Shown in pieces: positions 26,151 through 34,423 of a stretch of DNA of 64,000 nt (position 1 is its first letter; each line of letters begins with the position of its first letter). The DNA is from Acinetobacter populi. Lineage in GTDB: Bacteria; Pseudomonadota; Gammaproteobacteria; Pseudomonadales; Moraxellaceae. The stretch spans positions 1,223,160 to 1,287,159 of the forward strand of contig NZ_NEXX01000001.1 of the NCBI RefSeq assembly GCF_002174125.1, read 5' to 3'. The notes under the pieces are model-generated. The model was not told the origin of the DNA, did no database searches, and worked only from the letters and a program-made list of their open reading frames with translations. A program made the translations under genes and the position numbers.

Positions 26151-27866
26151 ATGGAACACATCGAACGTGAAGCGATGGAGTTTGACGTTGTGATCGTAGG
26201 CGCAGGACCATCCGGTCTATCGGCTGCGATCCGTTTGCGTCAGCTAGCGATTGAAAATAATTTACCAGATCTTTCCGTATGTGTCGTGGAAAAAGGCTCT
26301 GAAGTTGGTGCACACATCCTTTCCGGTGCAGTACTGGAACCACGTGCACTTAACGAATTATTTCCAAACTGGAAAGAAGAAGGTGCACCCGTTACGGTTG
26401 AAGTAACCGAAGATGAAACCTACTTCCTTCTTTCCGATGAAAAATCACAGAAAATGCCTTACTGGATGGTCCCAAAATCCATGCACAATGAAGGCAACTA
26501 TGTCATTTCGCTGGGCAATGTCGTACGCTGGCTAGGACAGAAAGCCGAAGAACTAGAAGTATCTATTTTCCCGGGTTTTGCCGCTGCCGAAATTCTGTAT
26601 CATGAAGATGGAAGCACGGTAAAAGGTATTCAAACAGGTGATATGGGCATCGGTAAAGATGGTCAACCCACTGCACACTTTACACCCGGCTATGAATTAC
26701 ATGCCAAATATACCCTGTTTGCCGAAGGTTGCCGTGGACACTTGGGTAAACGCCTGATTGCCAAATACAATCTGGATCAGGATGCCGACCCGCAACATTA
26801 CGGTATTGGTATCAAAGAGCTTTGGGAAATCGATCCTGCCAAGCATAAACCGGGTCTGGTGATGCACGGTGCTGGCTGGCCATTATCTGAAACAGGTTCA
26901 TCTGGTGGTTGGTGGTTATACCATGCCGAGAACAATCAGGTCACGCTAGGCATGATCGTGGATTTATCTTATGAAAATCCGCATATGTATCCATTTATGG
27001 AAATGCAGCGTTGGAAAACCCATCCACTGATCAAACAATACCTTGAAGGTGGTAAACGTATTTCCTATGGCGCGCGTGCCGTGGTCAAAGGTGGCTTTAA
27101 TGCCTTACCAAAACTGAGCTTCCCGGGCGGCTGTCTAATCGGTGATGACGCAGGTTTCCTTAACTTCTCCAAAATCAAGGGATCCCATACTGCCATGAAG
27201 TCGGGCATGCTCTGTGCCGAGGCCGTATTTGAAGCCATTCAGGCCGGTACCGAAAAAGGTGGCGATTTGATGGTGGCCCGTGTGACCGAAGGTGATGATT
27301 ATTTTGTCAAGGAAGTCACTGCGTATACCGAGAAATATAACAACTCATGGCTAAAAGAAGAGCTTTATAACGCACGTAACTTTGGCCCTGCAATGCATAA
27401 GTTTGGACAGTGGGTTGGTGGCGCATTTAACTTTATTGATCAAAATATCTTTAAAGTGCCATTTACGCTACATGACCTGAAACAAGACTTTGCTGTCATT
27501 AAAACAGTAGATGCCGAACACTTTAAACCAAACTATCCAAAACCGGATGGTAAGCTCACTTTTGACCGCTTGTCTTCAGTATTTGTTTCCAATACTGTGC
27601 ATGAAGAAAATCAGCCTGCACATTTAAAATTGACCAATCCAGATATTCCGATTCAGGTCAATTTACCGAAATGGGATGAACCAGCGCAGCGTTATTGCCC
27701 TGCCGGTGTCTATGAAGTCATGGAAAATGATGACGGTTCCAAACGCTTCCAGATCAATGCAGCCAACTGTGTGCATTGTAAAACCTGTGACATCAAGGAC
27801 CCATCCCAAAATATCACTTGGGTAACGCCAGAAGGTGGTGGTGGTCCTAACTATCCAAACATGTAA
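26151..27866 (+). CDS. Electron transfer flavoprotein-ubiquinone oxidoreductase
   Basis: A 571-residue membrane-associated FAD and 4Fe-4S enzyme that passes electrons from ETF to ubiquinone, serving fatty acid and amino acid oxidation. The FAD motif GAGPSG is at 17-22. The C-terminal 4Fe-4S cluster domain carries Cys in RYCPAGVYE and in CVHCKTCDIKDP, and the C-terminus GGGGPNYPNM is characteristic. A strong ribosome binding site (GAGGAG) precedes the ATG. etfA/etfB are not adjacent. Its 3' end and terminator have been duplicated around a downstream vapBC module. Confidence 0.96.
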   Translation: MEHIEREAMEFDVVIVGAGPSGLSAAIRLRQLAIENNLPDLSVCVVEKGSEVGAHILSGAVLEPRALNELFPNWKEEGAPVTVEVTEDETYFLLSDEKSQKMPYWMVPKSMHNEGNYVISLGNVVRWLGQKAEELEVSIFPGFAAAEILYHEDGSTVKGIQTGDMGIGKDGQPTAHFTPGYELHAKYTLFAEGCRGHLGKRLIAKYNLDQDADPQHYGIGIKELWEIDPAKHKPGLVMHGAGWPLSETGSSGGWWLYHAENNQVTLGMIVDLSYENPHMYPFMEMQRWKTHPLIKQYLEGGKRISYGARAVVKGGFNALPKLSFPGGCLIGDDAGFLNFSKIKGSHTAMKSGMLCAEAVFEAIQAGTEKGGDLMVARVTEGDDYFVKEVTAYTEKYNNSWLKEELYNARNFGPAMHKFGQWVGGAFNFIDQNIFKVPFTLHDLKQDFAVIKTVDAEHFKPNYPKPDGKLTFDRLSSVFVSNTVHEENQPAHLKLTNPDIPIQVNLPKWDEPAQRYCPAGVYEVMENDDGSKRFQINAANCVHCKTCDIKDPSQNITWVTPEGGGGPNYPNM

Positions 27867-27967
27867 TGTTTAGATAGTCTTGCGAGACAGTGTCTCTCAT
27901 ACCCTAACATGTAGGATAATCCTTGCGGAGTATACTCCTCATATCCAAACATGTAATGTTTTGCACA
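27855..27967. repeat. Three imperfect repeats at the 3' end of the ETF-QO gene
   Basis: A motif like CCAAACATGTA occurs at 27855, 27903 (as CCTAACATGTA) and 27945, with spacings of 48 and 42 bases. Between copies stand CTTGC followed by a short palindrome (GAGACAGTGTCTC, then GGAGTATACTCC) and TCATA. The first copy includes the last codons and stop of the ETF-QO gene. Confidence 0.7.
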
Positions 27968-27998
27968 TAAAAAATCCGGGTTTAGGCCCGGTTTTTTA
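27938..27998. repeat. Direct repeat A flanking vapBC (left copy)
   Basis: About 61 bases, matching 28798-28858 with only about four differences. It includes the CCAAACATGTA motif, GTTTTGCACATAA and a complete terminator. The two copies bracket the vapBC module. Confidence 0.85.
27969..27997. terminator. Bidirectional terminator for the ETF-QO gene and vapC
   Basis: A GC-rich stem around CCGGG/CCCGG with A6 on the left and T6 on the right. It serves the plus-strand ETF-QO gene and the minus-strand vapC. It is repeated at 28828-28856. Confidence 0.9.
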
Positions 27999-28024
27999 AT
28001 ACTGGTATAAAAATACAATAAGTC

Positions 28025-28432
28025 TTAATTATTCACCCAATTTTCTAATTTTAATCCTTCAACACGAGTAAATACTTTGATATTGTTACTCACGAGTACT
28101 AATTGACTGGCACGAGCATGTGCAGCAATCCATAAATCATTTGCACCAATGAGTTGACCCTGTTGTGTAAGCTGCGCTCGAATTTGTCCATAATGCTCTG
28201 CTGCTAAATCTGTTAAAGCTAAAACCGGAATCAATCGTACCAGTTGCTCCAATTCCTTTAAAACTTTTTCTGTATATTGGCTTTTATATGCACCATATAC
28301 CAGTTCACCCCAAGTTATTTGTGAAATAACTGCATCACCGACTGATAAAGCTTTAAACTTATTCAACACTTCTAATGGTTTATGTTTTTGAATATAAATA
28401 CAAATATTCGTATCTAATAAATATTTTGCCAT
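28025..28432 (-). CDS. vapC: VapC-type PIN-domain toxin
   Basis: A 135-residue PIN-domain endoribonuclease toxin. Acidic active-site residues are visible: Asp7 in LLDTN, Glu43 in WGELVYG and Asp99 in GANDLWIAAHA. VapC toxins of this subgroup cleave initiator tRNA or other tRNAs. The start codon overlaps the vapB stop as TAATG, typical coupling. The module has its own direct-repeat borders, which suggests it was inserted as a unit. Confidence 0.94.
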   Translation of the reverse strand: MAKYLLDTNICIYIQKHKPLEVLNKFKALSVGDAVISQITWGELVYGAYKSQYTEKVLKELEQLVRLIPVLALTDLAAEHYGQIRAQLTQQGQLIGANDLWIAAHARASQLVLVSNNIKVFTRVEGLKLENWVNN

Positions 28433-28665
28433 TAAAAATCTTCTCTTTCCTGAACAGGTAAATCTTCCCGACCTTCTGCAAAAAAATCATTAGGGAGCTG
28501 TGTCAGAATTTCAAAGGCACGACTTAAATCATTAACTGGTTTTCTAAGAACCAGCTCATCTCCTCGCTGAAAAATTTCCAGTTCATCTACATCTACACGG
28601 AAGGCTTTGGGTAACCGTACGGCCTGACTATTTCCTGATTTAAAAACACGTACACGATGATTCAT
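28432..28665 (-). CDS. vapB: VapB-type antitoxin
   Basis: A 77-residue antitoxin. The N-terminal SpoVT/AbrB-type DNA-binding fold (VRVFKSGNSQAVRLPKAF, residues 4-21) is followed by an acidic, flexible C-terminus (REDLPVQEREDF) that would wrap VapC. The ATG at 28665 has an excellent GGAGGG ribosome binding site; the longer frame to 28728 would run through the operator and is rejected. Confidence 0.94.
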   Translation of the reverse strand: MNHRVRVFKSGNSQAVRLPKAFRVDVDELEIFQRGDELVLRKPVNDLSRAFEILTQLPNDFFAEGREDLPVQEREDF

Positions 28666-28685
28666 AGTATATCCCTCCAAATCAA

Positions 28686-28699
28686 TATGTATATACATA
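28686..28699 (-). promoter_or_regulatory. Likely VapB(C) operator
   Basis: A 14-bp perfect palindrome TATGTATATACATA, 21 bases upstream of the vapB start and overlapping the expected promoter. VapB-type repressors bind such palindromes; binding here is inferred. Confidence 0.6.
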
Positions 28700-28797
28700 G
28701 AGTATGCACGCAAAAAAATTTTTGACAATACATTTTTATTGATGTTTTTTTACTTGTTGCTACTTTCTCTGAAAAAGCACAGCTTTGCTAAGCGTAC

Positions 28798-28858
28798 CTC
28801 ATAGCCAAACATATAAGTTTTGCACATAAAAAATCCGGGTTTAAGCCCGGTTTTTTAT
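28798..28858. repeat. Direct repeat B flanking vapBC (right copy)
   Basis: The second copy of the repeat at 27938-27998, including its terminator. It lies upstream of vapB and downstream of the EamA gene. Confidence 0.85.
28828..28856. terminator. Terminator of the EamA transporter gene (duplicate copy)
   Basis: The same stem and A6/T6 tracts as 27969-27997, with one base changed. It lies 12 bases after the stop of the minus-strand EamA gene. Confidence 0.88.
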
Positions 28859-28867
28859 ATGCATGAT

Positions 28868-29761
28868 TTAATTAATTTTCAGAAGCTTTTTACGTTTAAT
28901 CGAACAACTTAAAATTCCCAGACAGATCAATATTGCACCGATCAAGATATTTAAACTCAACGGTTCATGTAATTGAATATGACCAAAAAATATTCCCAAT
29001 AGCGGAACACTCATAATTGAGATCGAAGCAATAGATGCATCTATCTGACTTACAATCCAGTTCCACATAAAAAATGCCAGCGCTGTTCCAAGTACTGAGC
29101 TATACATGACATAAATCATCGTCATAGGCGTATTCCATTGAATAGCGCCGAGATCTTCTGTAAAAAAAGATAATCCCAATAAGATCAAACCACCGATTAA
29201 TAATTGCCACATGGTTAATTTTAACTTGTCATAGCTGGCAAATTCCTTTTTTGTATATACAGTTGCACAAGCCCAGAAAAAAGCAGCAAGAATAATCAAT
29301 AATTCTCCAAGCAAAACCGAATTAAACTGCAAATGACGCAATTGTGGCCATAAGATGGCAATAATTCCCAACAGACCAAAGCCTAAACCCAGCACTTTTT
29401 GTCGATTAAGTTTTTCTGCCAAGATAAAGTGTGCCAATACAGTTGTCATGATCGGCATGGTATAGACTAAAATTGCAGAGAGACCAGAACCTACATACTG
29501 CATTCCAAAAGTCGACAAACCATAATAACCAATACAAATCAAAAGGCTGGCCCAAAAAATTTTCAGCCATTCACTTTTCTCTGGAACAACATTTTTCCTC
29601 AATACAAGCTGTAAGATAAACAAACAAATCGCACCCAATAACAGCCTTAAAGAGGTAAAGAAAAATGGTGGGAAGGTGTGCAGGCTGATTTTTATTGGTA
29701 CCCACAAATATCCCCAGGTTAGACAAAGCAAAACGATTGCGGCAAATACTTTTAGGTTCAT
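28868..29761 (-). CDS. EamA-family (DMT) exporter
   Basis: A 297-residue inner membrane protein with ten predicted helices in two EamA repeats (about residues 5-135 and 148-285). The family exports amino acids or other small metabolites (RhtA/YedA-like). A basic tail (KRKKLLK) puts the C-terminus in the cytoplasm. It is divergent from a LysR gene with 128 bases between them, so the LysR protein is its likely regulator. Confidence 0.9.
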   Translation of the reverse strand: MNLKVFAAIVLLCLTWGYLWVPIKISLHTFPPFFFTSLRLLLGAICLFILQLVLRKNVVPEKSEWLKIFWASLLICIGYYGLSTFGMQYVGSGLSAILVYTMPIMTTVLAHFILAEKLNRQKVLGLGFGLLGIIAILWPQLRHLQFNSVLLGELLIILAAFFWACATVYTKKEFASYDKLKLTMWQLLIGGLILLGLSFFTEDLGAIQWNTPMTMIYVMYSSVLGTALAFFMWNWIVSQIDASIASISIMSVPLLGIFFGHIQLHEPLSLNILIGAILICLGILSCSIKRKKLLKIN

Positions 29762-29889
29762 TTCATATCATCATGTCTGATCTTATCAAGAAGTTTATCG
29801 TTCTCTTAATATGAAAAAAAATGTTATTAATTTATACAACCATCTATTTTTTTGATAGCATATTAATTTAAGTCTGCTAGTACGTATTC

Positions 29890-30747
29890 ATGATTAATAT
29901 TGATTTAAGCGATATTCAGGCATTTATCGTCACTGCCGATTTAGGCAGTATCTCGGCAGCAGCCCAACATTTGGGGCATCTGCAATCCAATATGACAGTA
30001 AAAATCAAAAAAATTGAAAATCACTATAAACATGCCCTATTTCTACGTAAAGCCAGAGGGGTCGAACTCACACCTAAAGGTAAAATCATTTACCAACACT
30101 ATAAAAAATTACTGGCGATCTGGGACGAAACGGAACGAGCCATCATCAATCAAAATAATGTTTTACGTTTCGGTATTAATTCAACCATGCGCGGTAATCA
30201 GTTTGCTTATCTGGTTCAGGAAATTCATCAACAATATGATAATCTGTCATTTACCTTTAAAATCGGAAATACCAAAACATTAGAACAAGAGGTTATTGAG
30301 GGAGTACTAGATTTTGCTTATATTTATGGGGAGAAAAATAATAAAAGTCTTAATTATTTGGCACATGGAGAAGAAGAGCTGGTTCTGATCGGACAAAATT
30401 TACAGCATGATCTGGCTAAAAATCTGGCTTCTCATAAAATTTTGTGTTTGTCGAAAGATTGTTGTTATATGACCATTTTAGATCATCTTTATCAACAATT
30501 TATGCTACCTCCACCAGAAAAAATATATATTTCCGAACTAGAAGATCTCATTGCATTATCACAACTTGGTCTGGGTATTGCTTTAATTGCGCGTCGCTTA
30601 ACAACCAAGTACGAAGTAAAGCAATATGTTGAAATTCCTGAACAATATCGCAGTATGAAAGGCTATATTATTTCAAGAAAACAACATCAGTTTAGTCCGC
30701 TAGAACAACAATTTATTGAAGCCAGCCGAGCAAAATCGTTGTTATAA
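29890..30747 (+). CDS. LysR-family transcriptional regulator
   Basis: A 285-residue LysR regulator. The N-terminal winged helix (about 3-62) has the expected SISAAAQHLGHLQSNMTVKIKKIE helix-turn-helix and RGVELTPKG wing. The effector-binding domain (about 88-280) is the usual type. It probably controls the divergent EamA exporter. The ligand is unknown. Confidence 0.92.
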   Translation: MINIDLSDIQAFIVTADLGSISAAAQHLGHLQSNMTVKIKKIENHYKHALFLRKARGVELTPKGKIIYQHYKKLLAIWDETERAIINQNNVLRFGINSTMRGNQFAYLVQEIHQQYDNLSFTFKIGNTKTLEQEVIEGVLDFAYIYGEKNNKSLNYLAHGEEELVLIGQNLQHDLAKNLASHKILCLSKDCCYMTILDHLYQQFMLPPPEKIYISELEDLIALSQLGLGIALIARRLTTKYEVKQYVEIPEQYRSMKGYIISRKQHQFSPLEQQFIEASRAKSLL

Positions 30748-30750
30748 TTA

Positions 30751-30803
30751 AGGGCCCGTTGATATTTCGTCAGTAATTTATTGATGGAATCTCAACAAAC
30801 CCT
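30751..30803. mobile_element. 53-bp mini-element with terminal inverted repeats
   Basis: The left end AGGGCCCGTTGATATTTCG and the right end, read in reverse complement as AGGGTTTGTTGAGATTCC, are related inverted repeats. The left end is also close to the end of the element at 63738 (16 of 20 bases from GGG on). It codes for nothing, so it looks like an internally deleted relic of the same MITE/IS family. Confidence 0.5.
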
Positions 30804-30805
30804 AA

Positions 30806-30836
30806 AATTTGCAATAGAATTAATTCATTGCAAATT
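30806..30836. repeat. Palindromic hairpin after the mini-element
   Basis: A perfect 10-bp inverted repeat AATTTGCAAT / ATTGCAAATT around the palindrome GAATTAATTC. It stands between the convergent LysR and pbpG genes and could act as a terminator, though it has no T tract. Confidence 0.55.
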
Positions 30837-30912
30837 CAATCATCACACAAACCTGATTTTACAATCGCTCTAGACCAGTTCAGCTAGAGAGTTGAGTAAT
30901 ACAAATTGTCTG

Positions 30913-31965
30913 TTAAAGTGATTTAATTCCGCTACTTAACCAAGTTAATAAACTGGTAGCATCATTATTACGTGCTTCGGTGGTACTCGCACCCAGTAAG
31001 ACGATCACAGCCGGACGTTGATTAACCGTCGTTTCCATCACTACACAGCGTCCCGCTTCGTTAATGTAACCTGTTTTGGACAGGTTAATGTTCCATCCCC
31101 CATTACGTACGAGTGCATTGGTATTGTTTGATTTCAATACACGATAGCCCAGGTTAAAATCATAATTTGGCGTTGTAGAGAACTGGCGAATCAGACCATA
31201 TTGTGATGCCGCACTCACTAAAATCGCCAAGTCTCGTGCTGATGCAACATTGTTAGGGTCTAGACCTGTCGATTCTACATAACGGGTAGAATTCATACCC
31301 AGTTGACGGGCTTTAGTATTCATTGCCGCAATAAAAGCGCTACGACCGCCCGGATAAGTCCGTGCCAGAGCTGCTGCGGCTGGATTTTCAGACTTCATCA
31401 ATGCTGCCAAAAGCAATTCTGCACGATTCATGACATCGCCTGAACGCAAGGTAGAGCTTGAATTTTTCCCGCCTGCACCAGCAAAATCGATCGGTTGCAA
31501 GGTAATGCGTTCAGACATATCCAGACGTGCATCAGCTGTAACAACAGCCGTCATGACTTTGGTAATGGAAGCAATGGGTAGCGCAGTATTGGCATTTTTA
31601 CCAAAAAGTACTTCACCTGTCTGAGCATCCATCACAATCGCTGCTCGTGCATTCACATTTGGCTGTAAATAAGCACTGCTATAGCCGCTGGTCGCCGTAG
31701 TTGGATATTTGCTGGTAAGCGTGTTATTGTTAATGGTGGTGTTTGATTGCTGTGTGTCTGTACGTTTGATCTCAGTTGTCAATTGCGCACTGGGTTGATC
31801 ATTGGACAGGAACTGACCCACCTGAGCATCCGACCAGGCAACAGATGGCGAAGTCTTTTGTTGAACAATAACTTCGGCAAAACTCATACTACATGTCAAC
31901 GCACTTGCCACAAGCAAGCTGATAGCGCTAACAATTTTTTTGGACTGCTGTTTGTCTTTATGCAT
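30913..31965 (-). CDS. pbpG: D-alanyl-D-alanine endopeptidase, PBP7/8 type
   Basis: A 350-residue S11-family penicillin-binding protein that cuts peptidoglycan cross-links in the periplasm. A signal peptide covers residues 1-30 (ending MSFA). The active-site motifs are SITK at 133-136, SEN at 192-194 and KTG in SKTGYIN. The stretch at 60-105 is Thr/Ser-rich and probably a linker. The ATG at 31965 is chosen (GAGAG upstream); ATGs at 31986 and 31989 are possible, and the frame to 32121 is judged too long. The absence of a C-terminal amphipathic anchor fits PbpG rather than DacA/DacC. Confidence 0.9.
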   Translation of the reverse strand: MHKDKQQSKKIVSAISLLVASALTCSMSFAEVIVQQKTSPSVAWSDAQVGQFLSNDQPSAQLTTEIKRTDTQQSNTTINNNTLTSKYPTTATSGYSSAYLQPNVNARAAIVMDAQTGEVLFGKNANTALPIASITKVMTAVVTADARLDMSERITLQPIDFAGAGGKNSSSTLRSGDVMNRAELLLAALMKSENPAAAALARTYPGGRSAFIAAMNTKARQLGMNSTRYVESTGLDPNNVASARDLAILVSAASQYGLIRQFSTTPNYDFNLGYRVLKSNNTNALVRNGGWNINLSKTGYINEAGRCVVMETTVNQRPAVIVLLGASTTEARNNDATSLLTWLSSGIKSL

Positions 31966-32170
31966 TACACTCTCACTACTTTTCATCATATCTCTGCTTC
32001 CTGCGTCATCACGAGCTGCGAAGATGTTTTGAAGGATGCAAATTGCATTAAAACATCGGCAGAAATTTGTTGGGTTTGAGACTACTGTATAAGGATTGCT
32101 AGATTTGTGGTGAAATTGCAAGCGAATTTTGCTTAATGTAACAAAAAAATAGTTTGAATGGGAGAAAAGT

Positions 32171-32806
32171 GTGATCTCAGTCTTAGTTGTTGATGATCAT
32201 GAGCTGGTTCGTACAGGTATTTGTCGAATGCTTGAAGACCATGATGAAATTCAAGTGATTGGTCAGGCCGAATCTGGAGAAGAAGCCATTCAACTGGCCA
32301 GACAGCTAGAACCCGATGTCGTTCTCCTTGATGTCAATATGCCGGGTATCGGTGGTGTCGAAACAACACGCCGTTTATTGCAAAGTGTTCCCAATACCCA
32401 TGTATTGGCTGTCAGTGGTTTGGCCGAAGAACCCTACCCTTCTTTATTATTAAAAGCCGGTGCAAAAGGTTATATTACCAAAGGTGCGCCATTAACCGAG
32501 ATGGTTCGGGCAATCAAAAAAGTCATGCAGGGCGGCAAATACTTTAGTGCAGATATTGCAGAACAACTGGCAAGTTCTTATCTTTCCGATACCCAGCAGT
32601 CGCCATTCAATGCCTTATCGGAACGTGAAATGCAGGTGGCATTAATGGTGGTCAATTGCATTAGTGCGCAGGAAATTGCAGATAAACTTTTTGTCAGCGT
32701 TAAAACTGTCAATACTTACCGCTACCGAATCTTTGAAAAGCTTAATGTCGACAGTGATGTAAAACTCACCCATCTTGCGATTCGTTATGGTTTAATCAAA
32801 CCATAA
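32171..32806 (+). CDS. gacA: GacA-like response regulator
   Basis: A 211-residue NarL/FixJ-type response regulator of the GacA/UvrY group. The phospho-acceptor is Asp54 in LLDVNMPG and the conserved Lys is Lys104. The LuxR-type helix-turn-helix is at about 145-205 (ALSEREMQVALMVVN...ISAQEIADKLFVSVKTVNTYRYRIFEKL). The start is GTG with GGGAGA upstream. Its partner sensor GacS is not nearby, as in other genomes. It lies 19 bases before pilS. Confidence 0.9.
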   Translation: MISVLVVDDHELVRTGICRMLEDHDEIQVIGQAESGEEAIQLARQLEPDVVLLDVNMPGIGGVETTRRLLQSVPNTHVLAVSGLAEEPYPSLLLKAGAKGYITKGAPLTEMVRAIKKVMQGGKYFSADIAEQLASSYLSDTQQSPFNALSEREMQVALMVVNCISAQEIADKLFVSVKTVNTYRYRIFEKLNVDSDVKLTHLAIRYGLIKP

Positions 32807-32825
32807 TTTTCATCACTAGAAGACT

Positions 32826-34403
32826 ATGGCACTCAGGCAATACACACGACTGGATACTCTCTATCGTTTAGGTTCATCCTATACCAGTTATCGTTTGTTA
32901 CTGTCCATTGGTTTGTTCAGTATCTTGTTGCTGACCATGGACAATCTGATTATTGGCGCACGTAATCCTCTACTGTATATCGCCATTAGCAGTATTTACC
33001 TGTCCCTGTGTATCATCAATTTTTTTACGTTTAAGTTTTATCAAAAAAAACTACAGGAACAAATTTTTGCTTATCTAATTATCGATGTCATTCATATCAC
33101 ATTGATTCTCTTTTTAAGTTCCGGTCCAAATATTGCCATCGTATTGTTATATATGGTGGTGGTCTTGGCAGCGACCATGCTGGTTACGCCGCGTAAAGCA
33201 TTGACACTGACCTTATTAAGTGTGATTGCGGTGGTATACCAGCAATTCTTTTTCAGTATCTTTGACGGCACGCAAATTTCTTTTATTGGCAGTTCTGCTC
33301 TGGTAACACTGGTATTTCTCAGTACCTATGCACTAGGACAAATTGCGGTAAAACGTCTGCAATTTGTAGAAACGCTGGCAGTCGATCAGCGCAAGGAAAT
33401 TATCCAGCTGCAAAATATTAATCAAAGTATTATCGAGCAGCTTGATACTGGTTTTATGGTCATTGATGACAATGGCGATATTATTACCTTAAATGAAGCT
33501 GCACGTCTGTTACTGGGTCTAACCATTCAATCCCTGCAACAACATAAAAATTTAAACAACATTCAAAAAAAACTCTATCAGGAACTGAAACAGCAATCAC
33601 AGCAAAGTATTCGTGGTATTTTTCATTATTTCTCCGAACCCGATGCGGCAGGCATTTCGGTACAATATCGTCCCATCGCCACACAGCAACAACAGTTTAC
33701 TCTGCTGATTTTTGAGAGCCTGCAACGTATTAATCAGCATGTGCAACAGCTTAAACTGGCGTCCTTAGGTCAACTTTCTGCCAGTATCGCCCATGAGATC
33801 CGTAATCCGCTGGCAGCAATTTCACAAGCCAATGAATTGATTGCTGAAGATCAGATAGAACAACAAAAATTACTGACCAATATGATTCATAAACAATGCC
33901 TGCGTATCAACCGCATTATTGAAGATACCCTCAATATGTCACGGCAGAATCATACTTTGCCGGAAGACATTGCATTATCAAGTTGGCTACAAAGTTTTAT
34001 TCAGGAAGATTTATCGGATATCCAGCAATTTTTACAGCTCAACATCGAAGAATATTTATCTGTCTATTTCGATCCACATCAATTACGTCTGGTATTGATT
34101 AATTTAATTCGCAACGCCATTCGACATGGCCATGAGCAGCAACCTGACAGTAAGATACAGATTCAGGCACATCATGCAGGTGATAATGTGTTTATTAATG
34201 TGATCGATCAAGGCAGTGGTGTTCCGGCACAGCAACAACATAATCTGTTTGAACCTTTTCACAGTACTGCCACGGATGGGACAGGTCTGGGTTTATATCT
34301 ATCCAAAACATTTTGTGAAGCAAATCATGCACGTTTGAAGTATGTTGCACAAACACAAGGGGCATGTTTTCGTATAGAATGCCTAGCCAGTAACAACAAT
34401 TAG
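32826..34403 (+). CDS. pilS: PilS-like sensor histidine kinase
   Basis: A 525-residue membrane sensor kinase. Six hydrophobic segments occupy about residues 22-175, followed by a PAS-like domain (about 195-300), a HisKA domain with His323 in SIAHEIRNPL, and an ATPase domain with N, G1 and G2 boxes (NLIRNAIRHG, DQGSGVP, GTGLGLYLS). PilS senses pilin levels in Pseudomonas. It is directly followed by pilR. Confidence 0.92.
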   Translation: MALRQYTRLDTLYRLGSSYTSYRLLLSIGLFSILLLTMDNLIIGARNPLLYIAISSIYLSLCIINFFTFKFYQKKLQEQIFAYLIIDVIHITLILFLSSGPNIAIVLLYMVVVLAATMLVTPRKALTLTLLSVIAVVYQQFFFSIFDGTQISFIGSSALVTLVFLSTYALGQIAVKRLQFVETLAVDQRKEIIQLQNINQSIIEQLDTGFMVIDDNGDIITLNEAARLLLGLTIQSLQQHKNLNNIQKKLYQELKQQSQQSIRGIFHYFSEPDAAGISVQYRPIATQQQQFTLLIFESLQRINQHVQQLKLASLGQLSASIAHEIRNPLAAISQANELIAEDQIEQQKLLTNMIHKQCLRINRIIEDTLNMSRQNHTLPEDIALSSWLQSFIQEDLSDIQQFLQLNIEEYLSVYFDPHQLRLVLINLIRNAIRHGHEQQPDSKIQIQAHHAGDNVFINVIDQGSGVPAQQQHNLFEPFHSTATDGTGLGLYLSKTFCEANHARLKYVAQTQGACFRIECLASNNN

Positions 34404-34423
34404 TGTTTTATGGACTGTAATTT

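Noticed and set aside
28666..28728. Longer N-terminus for VapB
   Set aside because: The extension crosses the likely operator palindrome, and the GGAGGG site points to the ATG at 28665.
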